Positions 17,618 to 25,012 of a stretch of 41,188 nucleotides of DNA are shown here, in pieces. The DNA is from a bacterium (GTDB lineage Bacteria; Chloroflexota; Chloroflexia; Chloroflexales; Kallotenuaceae). Below the pieces are notes generated by a model. The model did not search any database, had not been told where the DNA came from, and saw nothing but the letters and a program-made list of their open reading frames with translations. The translations under genes were made by a program, and so were the position numbers. How positions within the stretch are numbered: position 1 is the stretch's first letter; the number at the start of each line of letters is the position of its first letter. Location: positions 1 to 41,188 of the forward strand of contig JADDQE010000094.1 of assembly GCA_016781525.1 (NCBI GenBank), given 5' to 3'.

Positions 17618-18160
17618 ATGCACGGTCTCATTATGAATCAGTTTCGTCAGTTCGTTGCCAGCACCCTCGGCGGCACTGCTTGGGAGGAGCTGACGGAAGC
17701 TGCGGGCGTGCCCTCGGATAGCTACTTTCTAGGCGAAGTGTATCCGGATGCGCATTTGTTCAAATTGGTTCTCGCGGCCAGTCGGAGGACTGGAACGCCG
17801 CTACCTGTGCTCCTCGAGCAGTTCGGCAGCTTTATCACGCCAACGCTGCTGCGAGTTTACCGGCCGCTTCTCCGCTCCGACTGGCGAACCCTGGAGATCG
17901 TCGAGCACACGGAACAGGTCATTCATACTGCCATCCGCAGCCGTGATCCGCTCGCTACACCGCCGCACCTTTCTTGCGAGCGCGTCGCGCCGGACGCCGT
18001 TCGGATTGATTATCGGTCGGCCCGCCGCTTATGCTCGCTGGCCAAAGGAATAGTGCGCGGGCTCGCGCAGGAGCTTGGAGATCGGGTCGCCATAACTGAG
18101 AGGGAATGTATGCATCTCGGCGATGCGCGGTGCCTAATACAGGTGCAGCTGCTAAGCTGA
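17618..18160 (+). CDS. H-NOX (heme NO-binding) domain protein, stand-alone
   Basis: A 180-residue free H-NOX domain, the gas-sensing heme fold also found in soluble guanylate cyclase. Seen directly: the canonical start 'MHGLIMNQF', proximal heme ligand H103 in 'QVIHTAIR', the conserved proline at 115-116, and the propionate-binding Y-x-S-x-R motif at 132-136 ('YRSAR'), followed by 'RLCSLAKGIVRGLAQ' and a C-terminal 'CMHLGDARCLIQV'. By alignment with the Thermoanaerobacter protein, the distal tyrosine that stabilises O2 would fall at 141, which is leucine here, so selective NO binding is predicted. There is no clear ribosome site, but the start is typical of the family. Free H-NOX genes usually neighbour a histidine kinase or cyclic-di-GMP enzyme; none is adjacent here. 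Confidence 0.9.
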   Translation: MHGLIMNQFRQFVASTLGGTAWEELTEAAGVPSDSYFLGEVYPDAHLFKLVLAASRRTGTPLPVLLEQFGSFITPTLLRVYRPLLRSDWRTLEIVEHTEQVIHTAIRSRDPLATPPHLSCERVAPDAVRIDYRSARRLCSLAKGIVRGLAQELGDRVAITERECMHLGDARCLIQVQLLS

Positions 18161-18180
18161 CGCAGCGTATCGAATGCAAG

Positions 18181-18205
18181 GCGGGCAGCTGTGGTGGCTG
18201 CCCGC
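18181..18205. terminator. Bidirectional hairpin between H-NOX and DUF892 genes
   Basis: A 9-bp perfect GC-rich stem (18181-18189 with 18197-18205) and a 7-base loop lie 20 bp beyond the H-NOX stop and 50 bp beyond the stop of the convergent minus-strand DUF892 gene. The position between convergent genes supports a shared terminator; the following T-run is short. Confidence 0.65.
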
Positions 18206-18254
18206 GATTTCTGGAAATGGAGGCGCAGAGGTTACTGTGCCTCCAATCATCTAT

Positions 18255-18746
18255 TTAGGCTGTTCGCGCCTGCTGTCCCAAGAACTGCTGCACAAGCAGG
18301 GGCAACTGCTGCTGCAGCCAGCCTTGCATCGCCTCCTCGTCACGCAGAATCTCTTGGCACACCAGCGCCGTCTGCGCGTCCCCGACCTGCTGGGCGGTAG
18401 CGATAAGCGCCGTGTACGAGGCGATCTCGAAGTGCTCGGAAGCATAGTCGGCGAGCGCATTCTTGATAATCTCGTCATTCGACACCGTCATCGGCAACTC
18501 CTTGAGGGTGCCAAAAGCACTTGCGAGGCCGGTCTTAATCGTGGAGACATCACCACCGAGGCGTTCAATACACCCTTGCACCAGCTCAGCGTGCCGGCGT
18601 GTCTCCTCGACATGCTCCCGCAGCCGCCCCTGGATTTGAGGGTAGTCTTTAGCGTCGTTGGCATGATTTTCAAGTACCGGCACGAGTGCCTGCTCCGCGG
18701 AGTAGGCATCCTTCAGCCAATTTACCAGTTGTTCTTGCGTGTTCAT
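18255..18746 (-). CDS. DUF892 (YciE/YciF-like) ferritin-fold protein
   Basis: 163-aa helical protein of the DUF892 family, ferritin-like four-helix bundles that bind a di-iron centre and are linked to stress responses in enterobacteria. Visible: 'LVNWLKDAYSAEQALVPVL' with the first metal-site Glu, 'HVEETRRHAELVQGCIERL', 'ALADYASEHFEIASYTALI' and 'QEILRDEEAMQGWLQQQL', which together give the E...E-x-x-H...E...E-x-x-H pattern. ATG 18746 follows AGGAGG by seven bases; 27 upstream in-frame codons are rejected. Convergent with the H-NOX gene. Upstream lies a 256-bp gap containing an amidohydrolase-like remnant. Confidence 0.88.
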   Translation of the reverse strand: MNTQEQLVNWLKDAYSAEQALVPVLENHANDAKDYPQIQGRLREHVEETRRHAELVQGCIERLGGDVSTIKTGLASAFGTLKELPMTVSNDEIIKNALADYASEHFEIASYTALIATAQQVGDAQTALVCQEILRDEEAMQGWLQQQLPLLVQQFLGQQARTA

Positions 18747-18780
18747 ACGGTTGCCTCCTTTGGCAGTATGTACCCGTGTA

Positions 18781-18941
18781 TCACGTAAAGGCACTTGCGG
18801 CAACTGTTGTGCCAAGAAGATGGGCATCGATGAGCGCCTCGACCGAGGTCATAGCCAAGCTCACGTACACAGCGAACGCGCTCGCGTGAGCTTGGCATAG
18901 CTGGCAAGCGTGTGAGTGTACGGGTAGGCATTCCAGATGTA
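18781..18941 (-). pseudogene. Degenerate amidohydrolase fragment
   Basis: In one minus-strand frame the segment encodes 'YIWNAYPYTHTLASYAKL', resembling 'MHNAYPYSDELIAIAKHYP' in the intact amidohydrolase next door. Downstream in another frame it encodes 'VYVSLAMTSVEALIDAHLLG', which fits the next strand of such enzymes. No intact gene can be built from it. It looks like a frameshifted remnant of a second amidohydrolase, different enough from the neighbour at the DNA level not to be a recent copy. The evidence is a short similarity only. Confidence 0.4.
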
Positions 18942-19002
18942 GGGAGAATAAGCGCTCTTCTGCACAGCCAAGCCGACCTCGCGCCGCGGGAGCGGATTAA
19001 GT

Positions 19003-20295
19003 TTACATGGCGGCAAGCAGCGCCGCCCGACGCCCAGCCACGTCGAAGCAGTCGAGCTGGTTCTCACGCATTAGGCGCGTCGCGTAAGCCATCGCCTCGC
19101 GCTCGTTCAGCAGCCCATCGTTCACCTCGGCCTCCAACGCACGGGAAAGCCACGCGCGGGCCTGGGCTGCGTAGGCGACACTCGCTGACGGCCACCAGGC
19201 ATCCCCGCCGAACGCAAAGACCTTGTTGGACGGCACGGCGTGGATTGTTCGCCGCAACGTGTCGCAGGCGCTGTACGGATCGATGCTCCAGGCCCAGCAC
19301 ATGTCGATGTAGGCGTTGGGGTAGTGCTTGGCGATCGCGATCAGCTCGTCGCTGTACGGGTAGGCGTTGTGCATCAGCACGACGCGCGCCTTCGGATAGC
19401 GCATCAGCAGTGCGCACAGATGTCCTGGACGAATGCGCTCGACGGGCATCCGTCCCGTACCAGCGTAGTAGCCGGTGTGGATCTTGAACGGCAGGTTGTG
19501 CGTGATGGCTTGCTCGACGCCACGGGCCATACACCAGTCGCCCAGACAGAGTCGCTCACCCTCGCTCAGCTCCTCCCCACCGAGTTGCCGCAGGAGCGCA
19601 CGCTCGGCGTCGGCGTCGTTGCGCTCCTCCCACAGCAGGGTGCGTTCGTAGGCGTGCTGTGACTTGACGGCGATCGCGAGTGGTCCGTGCTTTGCAAACA
19701 GCGCCTCGATCGCGCGGCGCAGACTGTCGATGCCCTCGACGGCTATGCCGACCTCATCGTACATCGCCGGCGCATCGAGCTTGGCCCGGCAGAAGCTGGA
19801 CCACGACAGGTCGTAGAGGAAGAAGTCAGGGCCGGAGGTATCCGGCGGGCACTCCCAGAGGTAATTGTCGACCTGCACATGGTCAAGGTTGGCGACGTCG
19901 CGGAGCAAGCGCAGCCGCTCGCCAGGCCGCCGCAGCTCCCGGTTGCGGGCTTGCGCCGCCTCTAGTTGTGCGGGCGTGAGTTCGGCGATCTCCGCGATGT
20001 CGTAGACCTGGCGCGCGAGGAGGCAGACTGCCTCGCCGTAGCCGGTGTGACGGCAGCGCCGCCAGGCGTCGCACACGCCCTTGAGCCGACTGGCGAGGTC
20101 GGGGTCAGATGCGTCGAGCAGGCGCCGCACGGCATCCTCGCTTGCCCCCGCCACCAGCAGATCCACCGCGACATAGTTGTCGAACAGGTCCTGAAGCAGG
20201 TCAGGCCCTTCCTCCACAAACTCCTGCTCGCTGTGGAGGTGCTCATGGGTGTCGATCAGGCGCGTATGGGAGATGTGCGCTGCAAGATGGCTCAT
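19003..20295 (-). CDS. Amidohydrolase family protein (amidohydrolase_2-like)
   Basis: 430-aa TIM-barrel metal-dependent hydrolase. Metal motif H-x-H near the N-terminus in 'LIDTHEHLHSEQEF'; later 'PFKIHTGYYAGTGRMP' (His after strand 5), 'ARVVLMHNAYPYSDELIAI' (His after strand 6) and 'NKVFAFGGDAWWP' (Asp after strand 8). The fold resembles amidohydrolase_2 and uronate-isomerase-like enzymes; the substrate is unknown. ATG 20295 is used because AGGAG stands five bases upstream, although the frame continues 77 codons further. Its third-position GC looks clearly higher than in neighbouring genes, possibly indicating separate acquisition. It is transcribed away from the accessory region starting at 20.3 kb. 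Confidence 0.85.
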   Translation of the reverse strand: MSHLAAHISHTRLIDTHEHLHSEQEFVEEGPDLLQDLFDNYVAVDLLVAGASEDAVRRLLDASDPDLASRLKGVCDAWRRCRHTGYGEAVCLLARQVYDIAEIAELTPAQLEAAQARNRELRRPGERLRLLRDVANLDHVQVDNYLWECPPDTSGPDFFLYDLSWSSFCRAKLDAPAMYDEVGIAVEGIDSLRRAIEALFAKHGPLAIAVKSQHAYERTLLWEERNDADAERALLRQLGGEELSEGERLCLGDWCMARGVEQAITHNLPFKIHTGYYAGTGRMPVERIRPGHLCALLMRYPKARVVLMHNAYPYSDELIAIAKHYPNAYIDMCWAWSIDPYSACDTLRRTIHAVPSNKVFAFGGDAWWPSASVAYAAQARAWLSRALEAEVNDGLLNEREAMAYATRLMRENQLDCFDVAGRRAALLAAM

Positions 20296-20515
20296 CTGCA
20301 CTCCTGTTGAAGTGGGTTGCGCTCCCAGTTTCGTGCCATTCCTCGATAATAACACGCTCAAGGTCAAAGAGCATAACAGGCTCCCACCCGGGATTGTCTG
20401 CGGACCGATGAGACCAGCGGAAAGCACCGGTTTACGCGGTTGGTTACAGGAATGTTCCTTGGAGTAGGCCGCGATCCAGTGCACATACCCCTGACCATTT
20501 ATAGGTGGCGTCAAC

Positions 20516-20643
20516 GCGCCGAACAATGCGCTGGAGCGGACACGTGTGAACGTGGCGAAAATTCATGCTAGTTTTACGGTTGTCTCGCGTAGAAAAGCGC
20601 GTGCTGTTGTCGTGGAGCGCCGCTGAGTTCATGCGTTCGGCGC
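20516..20643 (+). repeat. attC-like element A
   Basis: A 128-bp imperfect palindrome. The ends GCGCCGAAC (20516-20524) and GTTCGGCGC (20635-20643) are perfect complements with the AAC...GTT polarity of integron attC core sites. Inside are CTGGAGCGGAC (20531-20541) and GCCGCTGAG (20619-20627), which share an AGCGG/CCGCT pairing as in attC L boxes. The middle part (GGCGAAA... TCTCGCGTA) recurs in elements B and C. The right core, GTTCGGC, departs from the consensus GTTRRRY at one position. No integrase is in the window. Confidence 0.55.
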
Positions 20644-21151
20644 AGCTCACCCAACTCCAGTGGTGAGTGCGTGGGCTGGCGGCTCGGGCGTTCAGCCACT
20701 TGCCATACCGTCACGCTGGCTGAACCGCATGGGGAACGCTCAAAGTATTGCTGGAAGCCAAAGCCCAAGGACTAATCCCAAAGATTGAGCCATACGTTCT
20801 CGGATTAAGCAATGCGGGAATGTGGCTATCGGACGACATTCGTCGGCGTATTTTGGTCTTGGCATGCGAAGCACCGGTGTAGGAGTGCGCGGGCGAACAA
20901 TCGCTGGAGCAGCCCGCTATGGCGTGGTAAAAGCCGGGCGGTTTTCATGCCTACCGTACTATCATCACTCGTGCTATCATCATCGGCGGCAGCTCAGCTT
21001 GAACCTTATGCGGTTCGCCACAATCCTTTTGGGCATATCCAGCGATGGTAACGAGCGCAAGCGTGCTCTTTATAGCACGACCCTGACAGTGGCCGATCGT
21101 TGATCTGTTACAAGACGAGCAGTGCCAGCGGCAAACGGGTCGTTCGGGCAT
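20644..21151. other. Non-coding stretch, part of the 1-kb gap before YnfA
   Basis: The interval from the amidohydrolase start (20295) to the YnfA start (21323) holds attC-like element A and an aldo/keto reductase remnant. The rest, including this stretch, shows no frame with family resemblance or a ribosome site; the short open frames look random. Confidence 0.4.
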
Positions 21152-21300
21152 CTAGGTTGAAAGTTTTGCCTCGCCCAACGCCTTCACCATGTTCGGGTCA
21201 CGGTGGTCGAAGAAGCTGCTAGTTTGGGTGTCCAGCGTGGCGATCGCCGGCATATCGTCCGGGCTCAGGGCGAAATCGAGTTGATTTGCGGATGGTCGTA
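21152..21300 (-). pseudogene. Aldo/keto reductase C-terminal remnant
   Basis: The minus-strand frame ending at TAG 21152 encodes 'LDFALSPDDMPAIATLDTQT' and then 'SSFFDHRDPNMVKALGEAKL', the recognisable end of 2,5-diketo-D-gluconate-reductase-type aldo/keto reductases. Resemblance fades upstream of about 21300, where the YnfA gene starts on the other strand. Only some 45 of about 280 codons survive, so this is a truncated gene. Confidence 0.75.
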
Positions 21301-21322
21301 GAAACCGATGAGGAACCAGCAC

Positions 21323-21664
21323 ATGGTGCTTGCACGTTCAATCGCCTTATTTGCCCTCGCGGGTCTCGCTGAAATTGGTGGCGGTTACTTGATGTGGCTG
21401 TGGCTCCGTGAAGGACGCCCCTTGTGGGTTGGGATTGTGGGCGCGGCGGTCGTGATGCTCTATGGCGTTATTCCTACGTTCCAGCCGGTAGGGTTTGATT
21501 TCGGCAAAGTCTATGCGGCGTATGGGGGCGCCTTCATCGCCCTATCGCTCCTGTGGGGCTGGTTGGTTGATGGTGTGCGACCGGATCAACCAAGCGTGTG
21601 GGGGGCGACAATTGCTTTGATTGGAGCCGCAATCATTGTGTATTGGCCGCGTTCAGGGATCTGA
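21323..21664 (+). CDS. YnfA family (UPF0060) small membrane protein
   Basis: 113-aa integral membrane protein with four hydrophobic helices, the usual size for the family (~110 aa). The diagnostic N-terminal 'FALAGLAEIGGGYLMWLWLR' and the C-terminal half 'FGKVYAAYGGAFIALSLLWG', 'RPDQPSVWGATIALIGAAII' match YnfA proteins, which belong to the small multidrug resistance clan of drug/metabolite transporters. ATG 21323 is chosen over ATG 21308 because GAGGA lies eight bases before it. Its 5' region abuts a truncated aldo/keto reductase, and an attC-like element starts 62 bp after its stop, so it looks like a captured single-gene unit. Efflux of small cationic compounds is proposed for some homologues. 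Confidence 0.9.
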   Translation: MVLARSIALFALAGLAEIGGGYLMWLWLREGRPLWVGIVGAAVVMLYGVIPTFQPVGFDFGKVYAAYGGAFIALSLLWGWLVDGVRPDQPSVWGATIALIGAAIIVYWPRSGI

Positions 21665-21725
21665 CGAGCGAGCCGTGAGCTGGTTTCACGAGGAAGCGCG
21701 CACGGTAGGGCGCGGCACATGCAGG

Positions 21726-21852
21726 CGCCCGCTAACAAATCCTTGGAGCCGCCACGTGAAAACGGGGCGAAAGTTCAGGCAGTTTCAGAATGCTTCTCGC
21801 GTAACACAGCGAGTGGCACCTCATGAAGCGCGCCTCAGATCGTCGGTTGGCC
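21726..21852 (+). repeat. attC-like element B
   Basis: Begins 62 bp after YnfA with GCCCGCTAAC (core-like CGCTAAC) and TTGGAGCCGCC, and ends near GTTGGCC (21846-21852). The inner ~60 bp align with element A without large gaps: both run GTG-AACG-GGCGAAA-TTCA-GC-GTTT and then TCTCGCGTA and AGCG-GTG. The right-hand arm pairs poorly with the left, so this copy is degenerate or the assignment of its end is uncertain. Confidence 0.45.
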
Positions 21853-21924
21853 GGCGACCGTAACCCACGCTTTCTCGCTTGAACCGCTCATTAGGTTCCC
21901 TCGGCTATCCCTATCATGAAGCCG

Positions 21925-21961
21925 GAGCCAAGTGGAGTAGGTATTCCGCTCCACTTGGCTC
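21925..21961 (-). terminator. Hairpin terminator of the EamA transporter gene
   Basis: A perfect 13-bp stem (21925-21937 with 21949-21961) with an 11-base loop, 22 bp after the minus-strand stop of the EamA gene. On plus the stem is followed by TTTACC. A strong hairpin; the direction is inferred from the nearest gene end. The 318-bp gap 21665-21982 otherwise contains only attC-like element B. Confidence 0.7.
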
Positions 21962-21982
21962 TTTACCACCTGTGTGGTGTAC

Positions 21983-22933
21983 TCAACGACTATCGAGATC
22001 TGGCTGTGTTCGTTCAAGTGACGACTTTCGCCCCTGCTGTATTGAACCGAGATACAACAGACCAATTGCGCCAAGCAGCAATGCCGCGCCAAGCAACCCT
22101 AGTAGCCCCAACTGCTCGTCGAACAGCAGCCACGCAAGCACGGTCGCGGTCAGCGGCTCGATCAACGTGATGATGCTGGCCACCGTCGCGGTGGTATGTT
22201 CCATCCCCGTGAGAAACACGACAAAGGCCAGTGCGGTCGTTACAATCCCCAAGTACAGCAGCACCGCCCATCCAGCCGGCGGGAAGCTGATGCTAATACC
22301 CGACGCGAGAGCGAACGGGAGCAGGAGCAACGCACCTGCTCCCAAGCCAACGGTCATCGGTTGGATCGGGTGATAGTGCCCGGCCAGTGCCCGGCTGCAT
22401 AACGTCATAATGGCATACCCAAGCGCCGAGCTGAGCGCCAGCGCCACGCCAACCAAAGCCGCATGTCGTCCCGCAAGTGCACTTGGATTGGTCCAACTCA
22501 GCATGACGGTGCCCGCCAGCCCAGCGGCCAGTGCCAGCACAACCCGCAACGTGAGCGCTTCGCCGAGGAGTGCCGCAGCGAGCAGGGCAACGATCACCGG
22601 GGCGGTGCAGAGCGTGATAAGGGTGGCACTGGCAACCCCGATGCGCGGGATCGCCCCTAGAAAGCAGACTTGGTAGAGCGCCATCGTCACACCAATCAAC
22701 AGCATGAATGGGAGATCACGCGGCGCGATGCGCAAAGCGTGCCGGCCGCACGTGCACCAGCAGGCTACGAGCAGCACGGGCGCTGCGATCGCCAAGCGCA
22801 AAAAACCAATCGCCAGCGCAGTAGTATCAGCCAAGTTGTAAATAGTTTTCGTTGCCACGCCGACAGTTCCCCACAGGAGCGCGGCGATGAGAATCAACAC
22901 AAGCCCCCGCCGGGCATGAGAATACGTATTCAC
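21983..22933 (-). CDS. EamA family (DMT superfamily) transporter
   Basis: 316-aa membrane protein with ten predicted helices in two EamA repeats. The first starts 'LVLILIAALLWGTVGVATKT' and the second around 'HAALVGVALALSSALGYAIM', ending with 'ITLIEPLTATVLAWLLFDEQ', the conserved end of the second repeat. Members export amino acids, metabolites or drugs; specificity cannot be told. The start is GTG 22933 with AAGGAT about ten bases upstream. It runs opposite to the other intact genes between 20.5 and 27.4 kb, and lies between attC-like elements B and E. Confidence 0.9.
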   Translation of the reverse strand: MNTYSHARRGLVLILIAALLWGTVGVATKTIYNLADTTALAIGFLRLAIAAPVLLVACWCTCGRHALRIAPRDLPFMLLIGVTMALYQVCFLGAIPRIGVASATLITLCTAPVIVALLAAALLGEALTLRVVLALAAGLAGTVMLSWTNPSALAGRHAALVGVALALSSALGYAIMTLCSRALAGHYHPIQPMTVGLGAGALLLLPFALASGISISFPPAGWAVLLYLGIVTTALAFVVFLTGMEHTTATVASIITLIEPLTATVLAWLLFDEQLGLLGLLGAALLLGAIGLLYLGSIQQGRKSSLERTQPDLDSR

Positions 22934-22962
22934 GAAGCACAGATCCTTTCCTCACAAGTACA

Positions 22963-23042
22963 ACCGCAACAGAACGGACGTGCGGACAGGATCGGCACTG
23001 CGAAACCGCAGGCGCGGAGCGGCGCTCAGGGATGCGTTAGCC
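22963..23042 (+). repeat. attC-like element E (right half clear)
   Basis: The right half, GCGGAGCGGCGCTCAGG and then ATGCGTTAGCC (23018-23042), closely parallels the right half of element A (GTGGAGCGCCGCTGAG, ATGCGTTCGGC). GTTAGCC is one base from the integron core consensus. The left half (from about CGCAACAGAACGGAC, 22963) is less certain and has no perfect complement to the right end. Confidence 0.35.
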
Positions 23043-23257
23043 GTCCTGCCCTAGTGGGCGCGGCTCGCTGGTGGAGGGGAAATATTGAACCGTGCGCGTG
23101 ACATCATGCAGCTCATTGTCTATATACCCAAATGCTTCAATACATCTAAGAAGCGCAGGTACATAGCTACTTCGTCGGCGAGCAGACTGCTCACCAACGC
23201 CACTATAGCATAAAGTGTGACCAATGATATTCCAGAGCGTAGATCAAACTCCAGAAC

Positions 23258-23385
23258 GCCGTCCAACAAGTGGCGCTGCGGGCGCCTGCGAACGCGGCGA
23301 AAACTCACAATTACAAACACTTGTCTCGCGTAGCCAAGCACGGTGCAGTGGTCGTGGGGCCAGGCGAGCTTTGACGTCGGCCGGC
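23258..23385 (+). repeat. attC-like element C
   Basis: Begins GCCGTCCAAC (core GTCCAAC, matching RYYYAAC) followed by AAGTGGCGCTGCGGGCG, continues with the GAACG-GGCGAAA...TCTCGCGTA...AGC core shared with A and B, and ends GTCGTGGGGC...GACGTCGGCC, the right half shared with A and D. Same length as A (128 bp). The right core GTCGGCC has lost the second T of GTT. The rest of the 624-bp gap 22934-23557 holds element E and no recognisable gene. Confidence 0.45.
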
Positions 23386-23557
23386 ATGTAATCTTCGCGC
23401 TCCAAGCTCTTGACATTAGGATTGCCAATCCTGTATCTTACGACTATCGGTTTAGTGCTTGTCGCTTGCGCCATCCGGTTCTGGCATCTCTCCCTCGTCC
23501 CTGTGTTTCCTTTCCTCACTAAATTCCCGTGAAGTTGGCCACAACTGGAGGTGGGTT

Positions 23558-23743
23558 ATGCGTACGGTCGTTCCCTCGTCGAGGCGCATCATGCTGCGAA
23601 GTGCCCTCGCTGGCTTATGGCTCGTAGCAGCACTCCCGTTCGGCTTACTCTTCGTCTTCATCGGCGGCCTCATGACGTCAACCGAGAAGCGTTCACCTAT
23701 ACTGCCGTTATCCAACACCAGCACCAAGGAGTACAGTCGATGA
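23558..23743 (+). CDS. Small single-pass membrane protein, coupled to GNAT gene
   Basis: A 61-aa protein not recognised by family: basic N-terminus (residues 1-14), one hydrophobic helix ('SALAGLWLVAALPFGLLFVF', then 'IGGLM'), polar Ser/Thr-rich tail. GGAGGTG lies four bases before the ATG. Its TGA overlaps the ATG of the acetyltransferase in an ATGA arrangement, and the acetyltransferase ribosome site lies within its last codons. The good ribosome site, credible membrane helix and translational coupling argue that it is a true gene. Confidence 0.6.
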   Translation: MRTVVPSSRRIMLRSALAGLWLVAALPFGLLFVFIGGLMTSTEKRSPILPLSNTSTKEYSR

Positions 23744-24333
23744 CCACTTCACCCACGACCGTCATTGAGACGGAGCGGCTGATCCTCCGCGGGCTCACCA
23801 TGGATGACATTGACGCGCTCTTCGCCCTGTACCGCAACCCTGAGGTGCGCACGTATTTTCCGGAAGGCACGTTGACGTATGACGAGACCAAGGAAGAGCT
23901 GGAGTGGATTATCAACGTCTACTACGTACAGTACGGGTGGGGCTTGTGGGCAACCATACATAAACCAACTGGCGCCTTCATTGGCCGCTGTGGCTTGCTC
24001 CCATGGACAATCGATGGGTCCCACGAAGTCGAAGTCGCCTACCTGCTCGACCGCGCCTATTGGGGGCAAGGCTTAGCAACTGAGGCAGCCCAAGCGATCG
24101 TCCAGTATGCCTTTGGGCCGCTCCAGCTTACCAGGTTAATTTGCCTCATTGACTCCAAGAATCGGGCATCCCAACGAGTTGCCCAAAAAATCGGCATGAC
24201 ATTTGAGAAAGCCATCGTGGATGACAAGGGACCAGCGCTGCTCTATTCCATGGGCCACCATAAGCAAGGTGCTCGAGACAACACGGGCGAACGCGGTATT
24301 TTTACGTACTCGGGCAATGTTCCTCGGGCGTAG
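23740..24333 (+). CDS. GNAT family N-acetyltransferase (RimJ/RimL-like)
   Basis: 197-aa acetyltransferase of the Acetyltransf_3 type. Starts 'IETERLILRGLTMDDIDALF', has 'GAFIGRCGLLPWT', the strand-4 segment 'HEVEVAYLLDRAYWGQGLAT' where 'GQGLAT' is the acetyl-CoA pyrophosphate loop (motif A), and motif B 'RASQRVAQKIGMTFEK'. It uses acetyl-CoA to acetylate an amine, possibly a ribosomal protein N-terminus or an antibiotic. ATG 23740 follows AAGGAG by eight bases and overlaps the TGA of the preceding small membrane protein. The tail after about residue 175 is not conserved. Confidence 0.88.
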   Translation: MTTSPTTVIETERLILRGLTMDDIDALFALYRNPEVRTYFPEGTLTYDETKEELEWIINVYYVQYGWGLWATIHKPTGAFIGRCGLLPWTIDGSHEVEVAYLLDRAYWGQGLATEAAQAIVQYAFGPLQLTRLICLIDSKNRASQRVAQKIGMTFEKAIVDDKGPALLYSMGHHKQGARDNTGERGIFTYSGNVPRA

Positions 24334-24479
24334 TAAGCACGCTGCTGGTGTCATTGGGTGTAGCTCAACTCTCGGTTTGGACCGTAAATATTAGCTGTAT
24401 CGTAAGCTTAGCACATCTGTACTACAGTTATCTTTAGCCCTTACACCTCGGCGTGGGTCAGTACGAAAGGAAACGATAC

Positions 24480-24977
24480 GTGCCCCAACGAGCCCTCGCC
24501 ATTGAGCAGATACTGACCATGCTTGCAGCAACGCCGCCGCGCATCGCTGAGCTTATCGTCGGTCTCACAACCGCTCAACTGCATGCCCATCCCAGTCCCG
24601 GTGAGTGGTCCGCCCATTATGTGCTCGCCCATGTGCGCGCGTGTGCAGATGTTTGGGGGGACTGCATTGTGACGATCATCAACCAGGACAGGCCGACGCT
24701 GCGGGCCCTCAATCCCAGGACGTGGATCAAGCGAACCAACTACCTTGAAGAAGGATTTCAGCCATCATTGCACGCCTTTACTACGCAGCGCACCGCTCTA
24801 CTAGCGGTATTGGAACCGTTAAAGCCCGATGTTTGGTCTCGTTCGGCGACCATCACGGGCGCGGGCAAGCCGCTCGTGCGGACGGTGCAGTCGTATGCAC
24901 AGTGGATGGCCGAGCATGAACGGCCACACGTGAAACAGATACAGCACATCGCGCGCACGATGCGCAAGGAGCATTGA
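24480..24977 (+). CDS. DinB-like (DinB_2) protein
   Basis: 165-aa four-helix DinB-superfamily protein. 'TTAQLHAHPSPGEWSAHYVL' and 'AHVRACADVWGDCI' carry the first metal His in the usual 'EWS..eil.Hl' context, and 'WMAEHERPHVKQIQHIAR' near the C-terminus supplies the other two ligands of the His triad. The family includes thiol-dependent and uncharacterised metalloenzymes; the reaction is unknown. GTG 24480 is preceded by AAAGGA eight bases away. A metallo-hydrolase gene begins 35 bp downstream, probably in one transcript. Confidence 0.8.
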   Translation: MPQRALAIEQILTMLAATPPRIAELIVGLTTAQLHAHPSPGEWSAHYVLAHVRACADVWGDCIVTIINQDRPTLRALNPRTWIKRTNYLEEGFQPSLHAFTTQRTALLAVLEPLKPDVWSRSATITGAGKPLVRTVQSYAQWMAEHERPHVKQIQHIARTMRKEH

Positions 24978-25012
24978 CGGCCACTGATACGACGCATACT
25001 GGAGGGTGACCA

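Noticed and set aside
23120-23519. Minus-strand open frames across element C
   Set aside because: They run through the attC-like element and show no family resemblance or ribosome site.
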